From: Dipteris shenzhenensis
Taxonomy: Eukaryota; Polypodiophyta; Polypodiopsida; Gleicheniales
DNA length: 64,000 nt
Direction: 5' to 3' (one strand)
NCBI GenBank assembly: GCA_047967505.1
Contig: CM106541.1
Position 1 is the stretch's first letter; the number at the start of each line of letters is the position of its first letter. Under the pieces are notes generated by a model that saw nothing but the letters and a program-made list of their open reading frames with translations, did no database searches and had not been told where the DNA came from. Shown one piece after another: positions 1 through 12,171 of this stretch. The position numbers and the translations under genes are program-made.

Positions 1-859
<859 letters not shown>

Positions 860-1321
860 TTAATGACGCCTCTTGACGATACTGGGAATAAAATCAACAG
901 ACCTCAACAATATAATCTCCGGGCAAAAGAAATCAATCAAAGCTTTGGAGATGGGACTATTCGCAATAAATGAGGGGAATCCGAATTGGCGCGGCACAAA
1001 ACAGTCCACAGTCTTGAACACCTGCTGTGTCGGTTCCCAAAACAACGTCTCCCTGCCCTTGTCTCTATAAAGGCACACAAACTTCCAGGTTTCCGCAATC
1101 GCAAATGGTGTCCCTTCTTGGAGGGACTGGATATTAGAGATGTGATGAAAGAGGATTGAAAAAGAGTACGATTTCATGCAAGCCGACGTATCGAGGGGAG
1201 CAAACAAAGGCAAGCTATCTATGAAGAGGAAAATGCAAGGCAAGAACGATGGAAAATGAGCATACCATTGTTGCAGCAGCAGCAGCAGAGAAGAGAGGGG
1301 AAGGGAACTCAAAAGATTCAT
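860..1321 (-). CDS. Hypothetical small protein with hydrophobic N-terminus
   Basis: This 153-codon frame starts at the ATG at 1319-1321 and ends at a stop at 860-862. I do not recognise the family. The first 20 residues are Leu/Ser-rich and hydrophobic and would suit a signal peptide or membrane anchor; they include a run of five CTG codons. The rest is rich in Phe, Ile and Pro with no motif I can name. Two AACCCTAG motifs (telo-box-like, common in plant promoters and 5' UTRs) lie 50-75 bp upstream, at about 1365-1395. The frame could also be an exon of a larger gene or a chance frame; there is no splice or homology support. Confidence 0.25.
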   Translation of the reverse strand: MNLLSSLPLSSLLLLLQQWYAHFPSFLPCIFLFIDSLPLFAPLDTSACMKSYSFSILFHHISNIQSLQEGTPFAIAETWKFVCLYRDKGRETLFWEPTQQVFKTVDCFVPRQFGFPSFIANSPISKALIDFFCPEIILLRSVDFIPSIVKRRH

Positions 1322-1492
1322 AAACGTGCATACGGCCTTATTTTTAGGGCTCCTTCCATACTCGAACCCTAGTTTGAACACACAACCCTAGGGTTCAACC
1401 ATCTTACCCAAGCTTTCACCACACATCATCATCATTGCTTCTAATCTATTACACATCGCTCGCAGTGAAGGCTGCCAACTAGTCGGCTGACC

Positions 1493-2420
1493 AAGATCCA
1501 CCCACGAATGGCAGCTAGGCTGTGTAGAAAAGGGCTCCAAACCTTTTATCAGATATGGGACCCAGGAGGTAGAAAATCGCTACAACTTATAGAGATTGAA
1601 CAGAGATATGGATTGACAGCTCGTGAGGGACAGGTTGTAAGAATCTTATTGAGTAAGATCAAAGATGAATGGCCAACTAGCCAGTATATGCAAGAGGAAG
1701 TGAGCTTTAGGGGGTTTGTTTGGAGGTCGGGCAAACCCTTTTCAAAAATAGGACTGAAGGATGTCAAGGAGACTGACTCTCTAAGTGCCCCTTTGGCTGC
1801 TAGCACGCAGTGGAAATTCCATGCTCCGGGTGACAGCTTGGAAGTCTGGGCTGCAAGGCTCCGAAGGGTATGGAGGGCCACCCCCTCTTTTAAACTAAAT
1901 CTTCTAATGTGGAGAGTGATTATTGGGAAAATGCCTATGAGGGCAAGGATTGCTAAATGGAATCCAAACGTTGCTCCAGTATGCTTATTTTGCAAGATAG
2001 GAAATGAGACTCATATGCACCTCTTTTGGCACTGCTTCTACACAAAAGAGATTTGGAGGCGATCAGCCTAAGCCTTGCTAAGGTTCAGATTCACTTGAAG
2101 ATCAGATGGAAAATGGCTCTTTTTGGAGACAAGGGCAGCATGACTGACCCTTTACATGAACTCTGGCAGTTGATCAGAGGTTTTGCAATCATGCAGAGAA
2201 ATAACTTGGTTCACTGCAGACCTCATCACGGAAGAGTGCTCCCTGTGGTCAAAATAGAGGAAGTTAAAAGAGCGGTTCAATTTTTTGGGGAAAAAAATGA
2301 GAATCTTAGGATGATAGGGAGAATATGGAACTGAGATTCCTGCTCTTCTTCTTTACTTTGTATACTTTTCTCTTTTCTTCTTTAATGGAATGTTACTGAC
2401 TCTTTTACCGCAAAAAAAAA
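1493..2420 (+). mobile_element. 5'-truncated L1-type LINE with target-site duplication
   Basis: The insert ends in an A-tail (2412-2422) preceded by TTTACCGC, the usual 3' end of plant L1 elements. An imperfect target duplication of about 16 bp flanks it: AACTAGTCGGCTGACC at 1477-1492 and the near-match AACCTAGGCGGCTGACC at 2421-2437. Only the C-terminal end of ORF2 is present, so the element was truncated at the 5' end on insertion, as is typical of target-primed reverse transcription. The empty site can be inferred by joining the two flanks. Confidence 0.75.
1508..2334 (+). pseudogene. LINE ORF2 C-terminus (zf-RVT region), frameshifted
   Basis: Frame 1508-2071 encodes the end of a LINE reverse transcriptase. 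It contains the zf-RVT domain: a Trp-Arg helix (LLMWRVIIGKMPMR) followed by a CxxC...HxxxxHxxxxC zinc-binding pattern (CLFC, then HMHLFWHC). At about 2055-2070 the frame shifts and the tail continues in the frame 2026-2334 (Trp-, Arg- and Lys-rich, ending at 2334). The endonuclease and the catalytic reverse transcriptase palm are absent. It cannot encode an active enzyme. Confidence 0.75.
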
Positions 2421-2907
2421 AACCTAGGCGGCTGACCCGATGGGACGAATCGTCTCCACGCTTGTCAAACTGCAAGCCCCCAACAATGCAATGCATCCTT
2501 GTTGCACTGTCTCTGCAAAAACGGATTGAGCCGATCACACCCCGTCTGGAATGCAGGCGCCCCGAGGCTACTTAATGGAGCCGTTGTGCCGATTTAGCCA
2601 ATCCAACACTGAAATGATGGGTTGGAATTTGGAAAATCTTGCAAGCCAAGCCAATAATCCACCACAGAGGGAAATGGAGACCTTAGCATTTACCACCCAT
2701 GGGGCTGCAAAATCTTCCATGCCAATGGGGTTCCCCCAAGGCACTGGCTGGCACAGGGAGGCCATCTAAAGTCTAACTAGTAGGGGCGCCGCACATTGCT
2801 GGGAACAACCTGATTGTACCTAGTGACAACTTGAGTTTTTGAAAAGTGGTGAAGGATGTATAAAATAAAGGAATAGTCTCATATTATAGTTTGCATGTAC
2901 TGCTATT

Positions 2908-3125
2908 GGCTTGTTAGACTAGTGGTCAAGGCTCTTGAGTGTGATAAAAATAGTCGTGGGTTCAATCCTTGAAGGTGTGCCCAACGATTCTAAATTTAGT
3001 GAGCTCCATGTAGCCAATGGTAGGCACGTGGTCGCCTCCTCTGCATCACATGGCAATCACGTCCATTTGCCAAGCAACTCACAATTCCTTTGTTTGTTTT
3101 TTACCTCATTTTTGGGAGCTTTTTG
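2908..3125 (+). mobile_element. Possible tRNA-derived SINE
   Basis: An RNA polymerase III A-box-like motif (TAGACTAGTGG, 2915-2925) and a B-box-like motif (GGTTCAATCC, 2959-2968) lie about 34 bp apart, the spacing of a tRNA gene. The T-arm can pair only weakly and the acceptor stem is poor, so this is not a functional tRNA. A non-tRNA tail follows to about 3125. No clear A-tail or target duplication was found, so the right boundary is a guess. Confidence 0.4.
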
Positions 3126-3176
3126 AAGGTGACGTGTATAGGCAGAGTGTCGAGTTTTAGAGAGAGAGAGAGAGCG

Positions 3177-3395
3177 ACATCAGTTTTAGAGAGAGAGAGA
3201 GAAGTATGAAGAGTATCCAGGACGTAGTACAAGACTAATGTATGCATGTTGGAACCAATGTAAAAAGCGGGAGGTGCATGAATTCTCCAAGTTCTAGATC
3301 AAAATTGAAGAGGGATGAGCAGCTAAAGAGGCAGCTAACTGCAGTCGTTTGCCAATGGGGGTGATGTAAGAAGAAGGGAATCTACATTTTCCTCT
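3177..3395 (+). repeat. Inverted-repeat arm A beside the TA microsatellite
   Basis: This arm of about 215 bp starts in a GA run, passes the sequence TGTTGGAACC at 3247, and ends at CCTCTT just before the microsatellite. It is nearly the exact reverse complement of 5569-5788. A third copy lies at 5884-6031 in the same orientation as this one. Confidence 0.85.
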
Positions 3396-3614
3396 TTATA
3401 TATATATATATACATATACATGTATATATATATATACACATTTATATATATACATGTATATATATGCATATATATATATATACATGTATATGTATATGTA
3501 TATGTATGTGTATGTGTATATGTATATGTATGTGTATATGTATATGTATATGTATATATATATATAATAATATATATAATATTATATATATTATATATAT
3601 ACATATACATATAC

Positions 3615-3660
<46 letters not shown>

Positions 3661-3714
3661 TGTATATATATACACACACATATACATATACATATTTTAT
3701 ATATATATACATAA

Positions 3715-3745
<31 letters not shown>

Positions 3746-4228
3746 CATATGTATATGTATATATATATATATATATATATAATATGTATATGTATATGTA
3801 TATATATATAATATATATAATATGTATATGTATATATATAATATATATATATATAATATGTATATGTATATATATAATATATATAATATGTATATGTATA
3901 TATATATATAATATATATATAATATGTATATGTATATATATAATATATATAATATAATATATATATATAATATGTATATGTATATATATAATATATCTAA
4001 TATGTATATGTATATATATATATAATATATATATAATATGTATATGTATATATATAATATATATTATATATATACATATACATATACATATGTATATGTA
4101 TATGTATATATATAATATATATTATATTATATATATTATATATATACATGTATATGTATATATTGTATATATACATATACATATACATGTATATATATAT
4201 GTATATATACAATATATACATATACATG

Positions 4229-4288
<60 letters not shown>

Positions 4289-4577
4289 TACATGTATATG
4301 TATATGTATATATACATGTATATGTATATGTACATATACATGTATATGTATATGTATATATACATGTACATGTATATGTATATGTATATATACATGTATA
4401 CATATGTATATGTATATATACATATACATGTATATGTATATGTATATATACATGTATATGTATATGTATATATACATGTATATGTATATGTATATATACA
4501 TGTATATGTATATGTATATGTACATATACATGTATATGTATATGTATATATACATGTATATGTATATGTATATATAC

Positions 4578-4633
<56 letters not shown>

Positions 4634-4661
4634 ATACATATATATACATATATATATATAC

Positions 4662-4705
<44 letters not shown>

Positions 4706-4737
4706 ATATATACATATATATACATATATATATATAC

Positions 4738-4799
<62 letters not shown>

Positions 4800-4801
4800 A
4801 C

Positions 4802-4833
<32 letters not shown>

Positions 4834-4889
4834 ATACATGTATATGTACATGTATATGTATATATGTATATGTATATGTATATATATAT

Positions 4890-4921
<32 letters not shown>

Positions 4922-4959
4922 GTATGTATGTATGTATATATATATGTATATGTACATGT

Positions 4960-4992
<33 letters not shown>

Positions 4993-5007
4993 TATATATA
5001 TATATAC

Positions 5008-5071
<64 letters not shown>

Positions 5072-5105
5072 GTATATGTATATATACATGTATATGTACA
5101 TGTAC

Positions 5106-5167
<62 letters not shown>

Positions 5168-5183
5168 GTATATGTATATGTAT

Positions 5184-5215
<32 letters not shown>

Positions 5216-5289
5216 GTATATACTATATATATATGTATGTATATGTATATACTATATATATATACATATATGTATGTATATGTATATAC

Positions 5290-5377
<88 letters not shown>

Positions 5378-5462
5378 TATATATACATATGTATATATAC
5401 ATGTATATGTGTATATAGTATATACATATACATACATATATATATATATATATAGTATATAC

Positions 5463-5494
<32 letters not shown>

Positions 5495-5568
5495 ATACAT
5501 ATACATATACATATATATATATATGTATATATACATATGTATATATACATGTATATGTATATATATAA
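3396..5568. repeat. 2.2 kb TA/TATG/TACA microsatellite
   Basis: About 2.17 kb consist almost wholly of alternating pyrimidine-purine units: TA, TATG, TATATG and TACA. Only a few breaks occur, such as AATA at about 3565 and AAATAAA at about 4895. Open frames of up to 517 codons run through it on both strands but encode only Tyr/Ile, Tyr/Met, Tyr/Val or His repeats and are artefacts. The tract is self-complementary over much of its length. Confidence 0.95.
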
Positions 5569-5765
5569 AAGAGGAAAATGTAGATTCCCTTCTTCTTACA
5601 TCACCCCCATTGCAAACGACTGTAGTTAGCTGCCTCTTTAGTTGCTCATTCATCCCTCTTCAATTTAGATGTAGAACTTGGAGAAAATCATGCACCCCCC
5701 TGCTTTTTTACATTGGTTCCAACAAGCATACATTAGTCTTGTACTACGTCCTAGATACTCTTGAT

Positions 5766-5788
<23 letters not shown>
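5569..5788 (-). repeat. Inverted-repeat arm B
   Basis: This is the reverse complement of arm A (3177-3395). It begins with AGAGGAAAATG right after the microsatellite, passes GGTTCCAACA at 5715-5724, and runs into a CT tract (about 5767-5813). The two arms with the TA core make a near-palindrome of about 2.6 kb. Confidence 0.85.

Positions 5789-5831
<43 letters not shown>
5767..5831. repeat. CT then TA microsatellite
   Basis: An uninterrupted CT run to about 5813 is followed by a short TA run to about 5831. Confidence 0.95.
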
Positions 5832-5841
5832 GTATATTTCT

Positions 5842-5919
5842 CATGCACCGCCCCTGCTTTTTTACATTGGTTCCAACAAGCATTGTTGGAACCAATGTAA
5901 AAAAGCAGGGGGGTGCATG
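5842..5919. repeat. Short palindrome with 37-bp arms
   Basis: Left arm 5842-5878 and right arm 5884-5919 are reverse complements apart from one missing base, around the 5-bp spacer AGCAT. Both arms start at TGTTGGAACC when read outward from the centre, so two partial copies of the arm unit lie head to head here. Confidence 0.85.
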
Positions 5920-6031
5920 ATTTTCTCCAAGTTCTAGATCTAAATTGAAGAGGGATGAATGAGCAACTAAAGAGGCAGCTAACTACAGTCGTTTGCAATG
6001 GGGGTGATGTAAGACGAAGGGAATCTACATT
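5884..6031 (+). repeat. Third copy of the arm unit, joined to a truncated LTR
   Basis: This copy runs from TGTTGGAACC to GGGAATCTACAT and matches arm A. Instead of leading into the TA tract, it joins the interior of a copia LTR at 6032. Confidence 0.8.
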
Positions 6032-6150
6032 AACACATATATAAATGAATGAAAAAGAAGATTAGGGTGTTTTGCACCCACCAAAAATGTGTGTGGCTCT
6101 CTGTTTCTCTCTCTCCCTCTTCCGTTCTGCTTCCGTTGAGAGTCCTCTCA
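6032..6150 (+). repeat. Truncated 5' LTR of element A1
   Basis: These 119 bp match the last two thirds of the 3' LTR (11732-11901). They keep the LTR TATA box (TATATAAAT, 6038-6046) and end in CTCTCA two bases before the primer site. Confidence 0.85.
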
Positions 6151-6152
6151 AC

Positions 6153-6164
6153 TGGTATTAGAGC
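6153..6164 (+). other. Primer-binding site (initiator tRNA-Met)
   Basis: TGGTATTAGAGC matches the 3' end complement of initiator tRNA-Met (TGGTATCAGAGC) with one change, C to T. It starts two bases after the LTR end. Confidence 0.85.
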
Positions 6165-7617
6165 CCGAGTGATCTAGCTGAGCATGTGTGAATGCCTGGA
6201 AGCTCAGCAGCTCTGTGGGAGGAAGGAGAAGCTCTGTGGGAAGCCTTGTGGGTGACTTTACTTGCATCCGAGTGCGCAGAGATCTTGAAGGAACCTTTGG
6301 AAAAGTAACTTTGGTTTTGCGAAGTGGTTTTGAGAGCCTGTTAAGTGCTTTTCAAAGAAAAAGTCGTTTTTTAAGCTTTTCCCTGTTCCGTTCGACGACA
6401 GAGACTCCGTATTGACTTGTAGAGGCAACCATTGCCTGCTTTTGGTGTCCATTTCACTTCAGGAGCTTGGAAACACCTTCATTCTTGAATTTGGGATCAT
6501 TTTATTGGATTTCTGACTCACTGTGCCAGTTTCAACGTTTTTCTGCCCGGGTGTTGGAACTCAAGTTTGGAGCAACCATATGTAGATCTGTCAGTTCCGG
6601 TGGACTCAGGAGGTCCTAAAACTTCTATGTTGCTCATCATTCGCACTCCGGTGGAGTTTACAAACAATTCAGTTTTCAAAAACGTTTTTCAGTCCATGTG
6701 TTGGACCCAGCGATTGGGACCACGGTTTCCAAAACCATCTGTCCCATTGCATTCCGGACGCCTAAAAACCCCTACCTATCAGTTCTTGTGCAATTCAGTT
6801 GAGTATTTTCAGAGTTATAGATCTCTGTGTATTTGATTTCGTCTCTCTATTATGCATTTTTCATTCTAAGGTTTTGAAACCTTAGATTTATGCCACATGG
6901 CAGTGGATAAATGTTCATTCCCATTTCTCACTCATCGGTTGGGATTTTGGAGTTCCATCAGAAGAGAGATATTTACAGATTGTCTTGCTGAGTCCGATTA
7001 TGCAATGGCACCCATGTTTTGAGGCATTTCAGGTTCTATTTTCAATAGCGATCATTGCTGTGGGACCATGATTTCTTGAGCATACCTTATGCAGATCACT
7101 CTGGTTGCAGTTTAGGCCATGTGCGCTCATTCATGGTGTGCATTGGGTTGCACTGGATGATTTATAGGCCATTTGGATGCATTGTGATCCTTATTGGATG
7201 CGCTGATAGGCCCAGATTGCCTTGTGGGATGCTATTTTTTATGGACGCTTTGCACATGGATGCTATTTTGTGCTGAGGGATAGCTTTGACACATTGTAGT
7301 TGATGCACTGATAGTGTTATGCTCTCTTGGATGAGATATCATTGATGCATATGCCCATGGATAGTGTTTATGCTTGAGCCATTTGGCACTTATTGGCATT
7401 TTGGATTGCCATTGTAGTTGGCATTTTCTTTTGGGCCAGATTTGCTCATATGGATGCATAGTACATGCACATGAGTCAGCTGTATCTTTTGATGCCTTGA
7501 GCTTTGAGTCTTGGTGATATTTCACTCTATTGTGGTATACACATTTGGGTGCACCTGGTATTTGGTGTGATTCTCTCTTGCAGACACTAGCATTTGGGAT
7601 TTTGCTTTATTTGCATC
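6165..7617 (+). other. Long untranslated leader of element A1
   Basis: About 1.45 kb separate the primer site from the gag start. Only short scattered frames occur. A pyrimidine-rich stretch ending in CAG (7572-7583) lies 34 bp before the gag ATG and resembles a 3' splice site, so a spliced leader is possible but unproven. The same leader is present in the elements at 11944-17826 and 31042-34938. Confidence 0.6.
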
Positions 7618-8853
7618 ATGGCATCCTCTTCCATGTCTGAAAAGGAGTTTTTTAGCATTAAAAAGTTTGATGAGACAAACTTTTCTTTGTGGAAAGAACA
7701 GATAAGGGATGTGCTTATTCAAAAGAAGCAGATAAAACCCTTGCAAGGGATTGCAGCTAAGCTTGCAGCTATGTCCACAAATGAATGGAATGAGTTGGAT
7801 GCAATGGCAAAGTCTACCATTAGACTTCATCTTGGGGAGACAGTTTATTTCATAGTAGTCACTAAAAAGACTACGGAAGCCTTATGGAAAAAGCTGTGTG
7901 CTACATATGAGAAAGAGACTGCCTCAAACAAAGTCTATCTCATGAAGAGATTGTTTGAGCTGCACATGAAGGAGGGAGTATCCATAGCTTTGCACTTGAA
8001 TGCATTTAATATCATTTTTAGTCAGCTTCAAGCTCAAAAGCTGAATTTTGATGCAGAAATGAGGGCAATATTTCTCTTGTGCTCATTAACATCCTCATGG
8101 GATACTTTCCGTATTGCTATCAGTAACTCTGCACCTGGTGGAGTATTGAACTTTGATGATGTGGTTGGTAGCTTGTTGGCCGAGGAGATTAGACGGAAGT
8201 CAATGGAAGGCAACAAGCAAGATGCAGCCTTAAATGTGCAAAGGGGCAGATCACAGTCCAGGGGGAAGTTTCAAGAAAGAGGGAAGTCTCGTAGCAAGTT
8301 CAGGGCACGGAACATTGAGTCACTATTGTGGCAAGAAGGGCCACATGAAAAAGGATTGCTACAAGCTTAAAAGAGAGCAAAAGGATAAGAAAAAGAATGC
8401 AAATTGGGGTGCAAATCAGAAGGAAGAGAGTCCAAGGGAGGACAAAGGGAAAGTGAAGATCGAGGAGATCAATGCAGTCACACACGATAGTGACAATGAC
8501 ATTCTCTTCATGTCTAGTTTATCTACAGAGTCGCTTACCACTTCAAATGATGCATATTCCCAGGATTGGATTTTGGATTCTGGTGCTTCATTCCATGTTA
8601 CTCCCCATATGGAATGGTTCTCCACTTATGACAGTGGAAAGACAAGTTGTGTGCATCTTGGAAATGACTATGCATGTGACATAGTGTGAGTAGGTGACAT
8701 AAAGTTTTCTTTTTCAAATGGGTCTGCATTTATTGTGAAAATGTGAGACGTGTGCCTAAGCTGACCAAGAGTCTCATTTCAATGGGTTAACTAGATGATG
8801 CTGGTTTTCAGACCACCTTTAGTTCTAGGAGTTGGAAAATTCAAAAGGGCTCT
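7618..8853 (+). pseudogene. copia gag and protease, broken
   Basis: The gag frame starts at the ATG at 7618 (MASSSMSEKEFF) and encodes a UBN2-type copia capsid to about 8316. A 2-bp deletion at about 8317 destroys the first Cys of the CCHC zinc knuckle and shifts the frame; the knuckle remainder (YCGKKGHMKKDC) follows in the frame 8234-8689. The aspartic protease motif WILDSGASFH lies at about 8566-8595. A TGA at 8687-8689 replaces the Gly codon seen in element A2, and further stops and a 1-bp deletion follow to 8853. Confidence 0.85.
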
Positions 8854-11678
8854 ATGCTTTTGGCCAGGGGTGCCAAGTGTGGGACTTTGTATCCCTTACA
8901 TGTATCAGGGGTGTTTGATCATGTTGTTGCAATAACCGAGCAGCCAAGCACTTCTTTATGGCATTGCCGGTTGGGCCATATGAGCCAAAATGGGATGAAA
9001 CTCTTATGCCGTTTAGGTTATGTACCGCATTTGAGTTTCTCTGATTTTGAATTTTGTGAGCACTGTCTCTATGGGAAGCAGACTAAATCAGCCCATAAAA
9101 GAAGGGGAAAGAAAGAGTTTGAAAAGCTTGATTTGGTGCATTCAGATGTATGTGGTCCCATGCCTACACGGTCATTAGGCGGGGCTGAATACTATGTGAC
9201 ATTCATTGATGATGCAACTAGGAAAGTGTGGGCTTATGCTATAGCTCAGAAGAGTGATGTGTTCCAGGTATTTCAGAAATGGCTGGCCTTGGTTGAGAAT
9301 CAGTCAGGTAGAATGCTTATTAAATGCCTACGGACTGACAATGGTGGAGAGTATCTCTTTCATGACTTTCAGCATTTCTGTGATGCACATGGGATTAAGA
9401 GGGAGCTCACATCCCCTTGTACTCCAGAACAAAATTCAGTTGTAGAAAAGATGAACCGTACCATTCAAGAAAGGTTGCAATGCATGCTTTCCAATGCAAG
9501 TCTTTCTGGTGGTTTTTGGGCTGAGGCAATGAAGATTCCAGTGCACGTGATCAATAGATCACCTAGTAAGAGTTTGGATGGTGGTATTCCTGAAGAGGCA
9601 TGGAGTGGCAAGAAGCCCTCTTACTCTCATTTGCGTATATTTGGATGTGAGGCATATGCACATGTGCTAAAAGAGCTTCGAAAGAAGCTAGATCCTAAGT
9701 CTAGGAGATGCATCTTTCTGGGTTATGGTGAAAGTGGAGAGATGGGCTATCGTCTCTGGGATCCAGAAGCAAAGAAGATCATACACAACCATGATGTAGT
9801 CTTCAATGAGAAGAAGATGCATAAGGCACCCATGAGGGATGTGGAAATGAGGAGAATCACTTTCCAGGACGTGAATCCACCTGCATATGTTGATAAACAG
9901 CAAGCTATCCATGTACCAAATGTGCAAGAAATGGTACCACCAAGTACTCCCACAGGTATACAATCAAGGGTAGATGATGGATCATCTATTGGTGGAAATG
10001 ATGAGCCAAATGTGGCTGATATGCAGGTGGGACAGCAAGCTGAAATGCCCTTGAGAAGATCATCTAGAGTGTCTAGACTGCCTGATAGGTTTGTTCTAGG
10101 GGTAGACTATGTGGTGCTTACTGATTGCGGGGAGCCGTCTTGCTACAGAGAGGCTATGATGCGTGAGGATCAACGCAAGTGGGAGTATGCTATGCAATCA
10201 GAGATGAGTTCACTTATGAAGAATAAGACTTGGGACTTGGTTTCTTTGCCACATGGAAAGAAAGCATTGCCATGTAAATGGGTCTACAAGATGAAGGTCA
10301 CAAGTGATGATGTGCCTAGGTACAAGGCCCATTTGGTCGCTAAAGGGTTCAAGCAAGAGAAGGGTGTGGACTTTGATGAGATATTCTCTCCAATTGTGAA
10401 GATGACCACACTTAGATGCATGCTTGGCCTAGTGGCAGCAGAGGATATGGAGCTTATGCAAATGGATGTCAAGACAACTTTCTTGCATGGGGATCTGCAT
10501 GAGGAAATTTACATGGTGCAGCCGGAAGGCTTTGAAGAAAAGGGCAAAGAGCATTTAGTTTGCAAGCTGAAGAAGAGTCTCTATGGTCTTAAGCAAGCAC
10601 CTAGAGAATGGTATCAGAAGTTTGATGCTTTCATTTGGTCCGAGGGTTTTAGAAGGAGTGAAATTGATCACTGCCTCTACACTAAAAGGGCTAAGGATAA
10701 TAGCATGATACTCCTGGCACTATATGTGGATGATATTATATTGGCTAGCAAGAATATTTATGAGCTAGATGCATTAAAGGCCAAGTTGCATGAGGTCTTT
10801 GATATGAAGGATTTGGGACTTGCAGGTCATATTCTTGGTATACACATCATGCGTGATCGGAGTAGGAAACTCCTTTGGCTTTCACAGAAGGAGTATGTTA
10901 CAAAAGTATTACAGCATTTCAATATGGTGGGGGGGAAGGTAGTGAGTACTCCATTGCCTCCATATGTGAAATTGAGTCATAAAGATAGTCCCAAATTGGA
11001 TGAGGAGAGGGCCATGATGGCCAAGGTTCCTTATGCATCAGCGGTTGGGAGTCTTATGTATGCTATGATAGCTACTAGACTAGACATTGCATTTGTAGTG
11101 GGAGTTGTTAGCCGGTATATGGCTAATCCAGGAAAGAGGCATTGGGAGGCAGTTAAGTGCATCATGAGATACATGAAGGGTACCAAGGAGATGTGCATCT
11201 GCTTTGGTAGAGGAGACATGCATGTACGTGGGTACACAGATTCAGACTATGCAGGGCATGTGGATAGTAGGAGATCCACTTCTGGTTATGTGTTCACCTT
11301 TGCAGGTGGTGCAGTGTCATGGATGTCTCGCGCACAGAAGTGCATTGCTTTGTCTACCACAGAGACTATGTTGTAGCCACAGAGGGTTGCAAGGAGGCTA
11401 TATGGCTTGATTGTCTAGTGAGAGATTTGGGGATTCATACAAGTGTACCGACATTGCATAGTAATTCCATGAGTGCTATTTAGCTAGCACAGAATCCAGT
11501 CTTTCATGCAAAGACCAAACACATTGAGATTAGGTACCATTTCATCACGGAGGTACTTGAGGACAAGCGCATAGAGCTTGTCAAGGTTCATACAGATGTT
11601 AACCCTGCATATATGCTAACGAAGAGTCTACCTAGTCAACGGTTTGAGTATTGTCGTGCATTGATGGGCATTGGATAG
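8854..11678 (+). pseudogene. copia pol: integrase, reverse transcriptase, RNase H
   Basis: A frame of about 840 codons (8854-11376) covers the GAG-pre-integrase zinc finger (HCRLGHMS ... CEHC), the integrase core ([18 protein letters not shown], then TPEQNSVVEKMNR with the catalytic Glu) and the reverse transcriptase with the YVDD active site at about 10720-10733. A 4-bp deletion at about 11360 breaks the frame at the RNase H motif ALSTTEAEY. The rest of RNase H continues out of frame to TAG at 11676-11678, with a further TAG at 11481-11483 where element A2 keeps CAG. It would give integrase and reverse transcriptase domains but no full RNase H. Confidence 0.9.
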
Positions 11679-11731
11679 TATGCTCACTAGTTGTTCTCCC
11701 TTAAAGGCACATTGTCCTTTAAGTGGGAGGT

Positions 11732-11901
11732 TGTGGGGGTTAAAGGTCACTGTGCCTTTACCCCAGTTATGTACAATACTCAAACACACATAGAAATGAA
11801 TGAAAAAGAAGATTAGGATGTTTTGCACCCACCAAAAACGTGTGTGGCTCTCTATTTCTCTCTCTCCCTCTTCCGTTCCGCTTCCATTGAGAGCACTCTC
11901 A
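11732..11901 (+). repeat. 3' LTR of element A1
   Basis: This 170-bp LTR begins TGTGGGGG after the polypurine tract AAGTGGGAGG (11721-11730) and ends CTCTCA. The TATA box present in the other copies has decayed to CACATAGAAAT. Confidence 0.9.
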
Positions 11902-11943
11902 CTAGGCTACCGACCCCCTCTCGAAAAATAATTATCTATTACA
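11902..11943. other. 42-bp spacer between the two facing copia elements
   Basis: This short unique stretch is the only sequence between the 3' LTRs of elements A1 and A2. Its last five bases, TTACA, are the left target duplication of A2. Confidence 0.9.
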
Positions 11944-12118
11944 TGAGAGTGCTCTCAACAGAAGCAAGAACGGAAGAAGGAGAGAGAGAGAGAGACAAAG
12001 AGCCACATAAGTTTTGGTGGGTGCAGAACCACCCTAATCTTCTTTTTCATTCATTTATATATGTGTTTGAGTATTGTACATAACTGGGGTAAAGGCACAG
12101 TGACCTTTAACCCCCACA
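11944..12118 (-). repeat. 3' LTR of element A2
   Basis: This 175-bp LTR runs from TGTGGGGG (reading down from 12118) to CTCTCA at 11944. The polypurine tract lies just beyond 12118. Confidence 0.95.
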
Positions 12119-12171
12119 ACCTCCCACTTAAAGGACAATGTGCCTTTAAGAGAGAACAACTAGTGAGCATA

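Larger units (their letters stand above)
6032..11901 (+). mobile_element. Ty1/copia element A1, 5' LTR truncated
   Basis: The order is truncated 5' LTR, tRNA-Met primer site, about 1.45 kb leader, gag, protease, integrase, reverse transcriptase, RNase H, polypurine tract and 3' LTR, as in Ty1/copia (Pseudoviridae-type) retrotransposons. The first 51 bp of the 5' LTR are replaced by the arm unit ending at 6031. The coding part has several frameshifts and stops, so the element is not autonomous. It is very similar to the inverted element at 11944-17826. The retained 5' and 3' LTR sequences differ by roughly nine bases over 119, so it looks older than that neighbour. The 5-bp target duplication cannot be tested because the left end is gone. 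Confidence 0.9.

Noticed and set aside
1549-1995. 148-codon minus-strand frame
   Set aside because: It is the shadow of the LINE ORF2 frame on the plus strand.
3420-5900. Open frames of up to 517 codons on both strands
   Set aside because: They only read through TA/TATG microsatellite and encode Tyr/Ile/His/Met/Val/Cys repeats.
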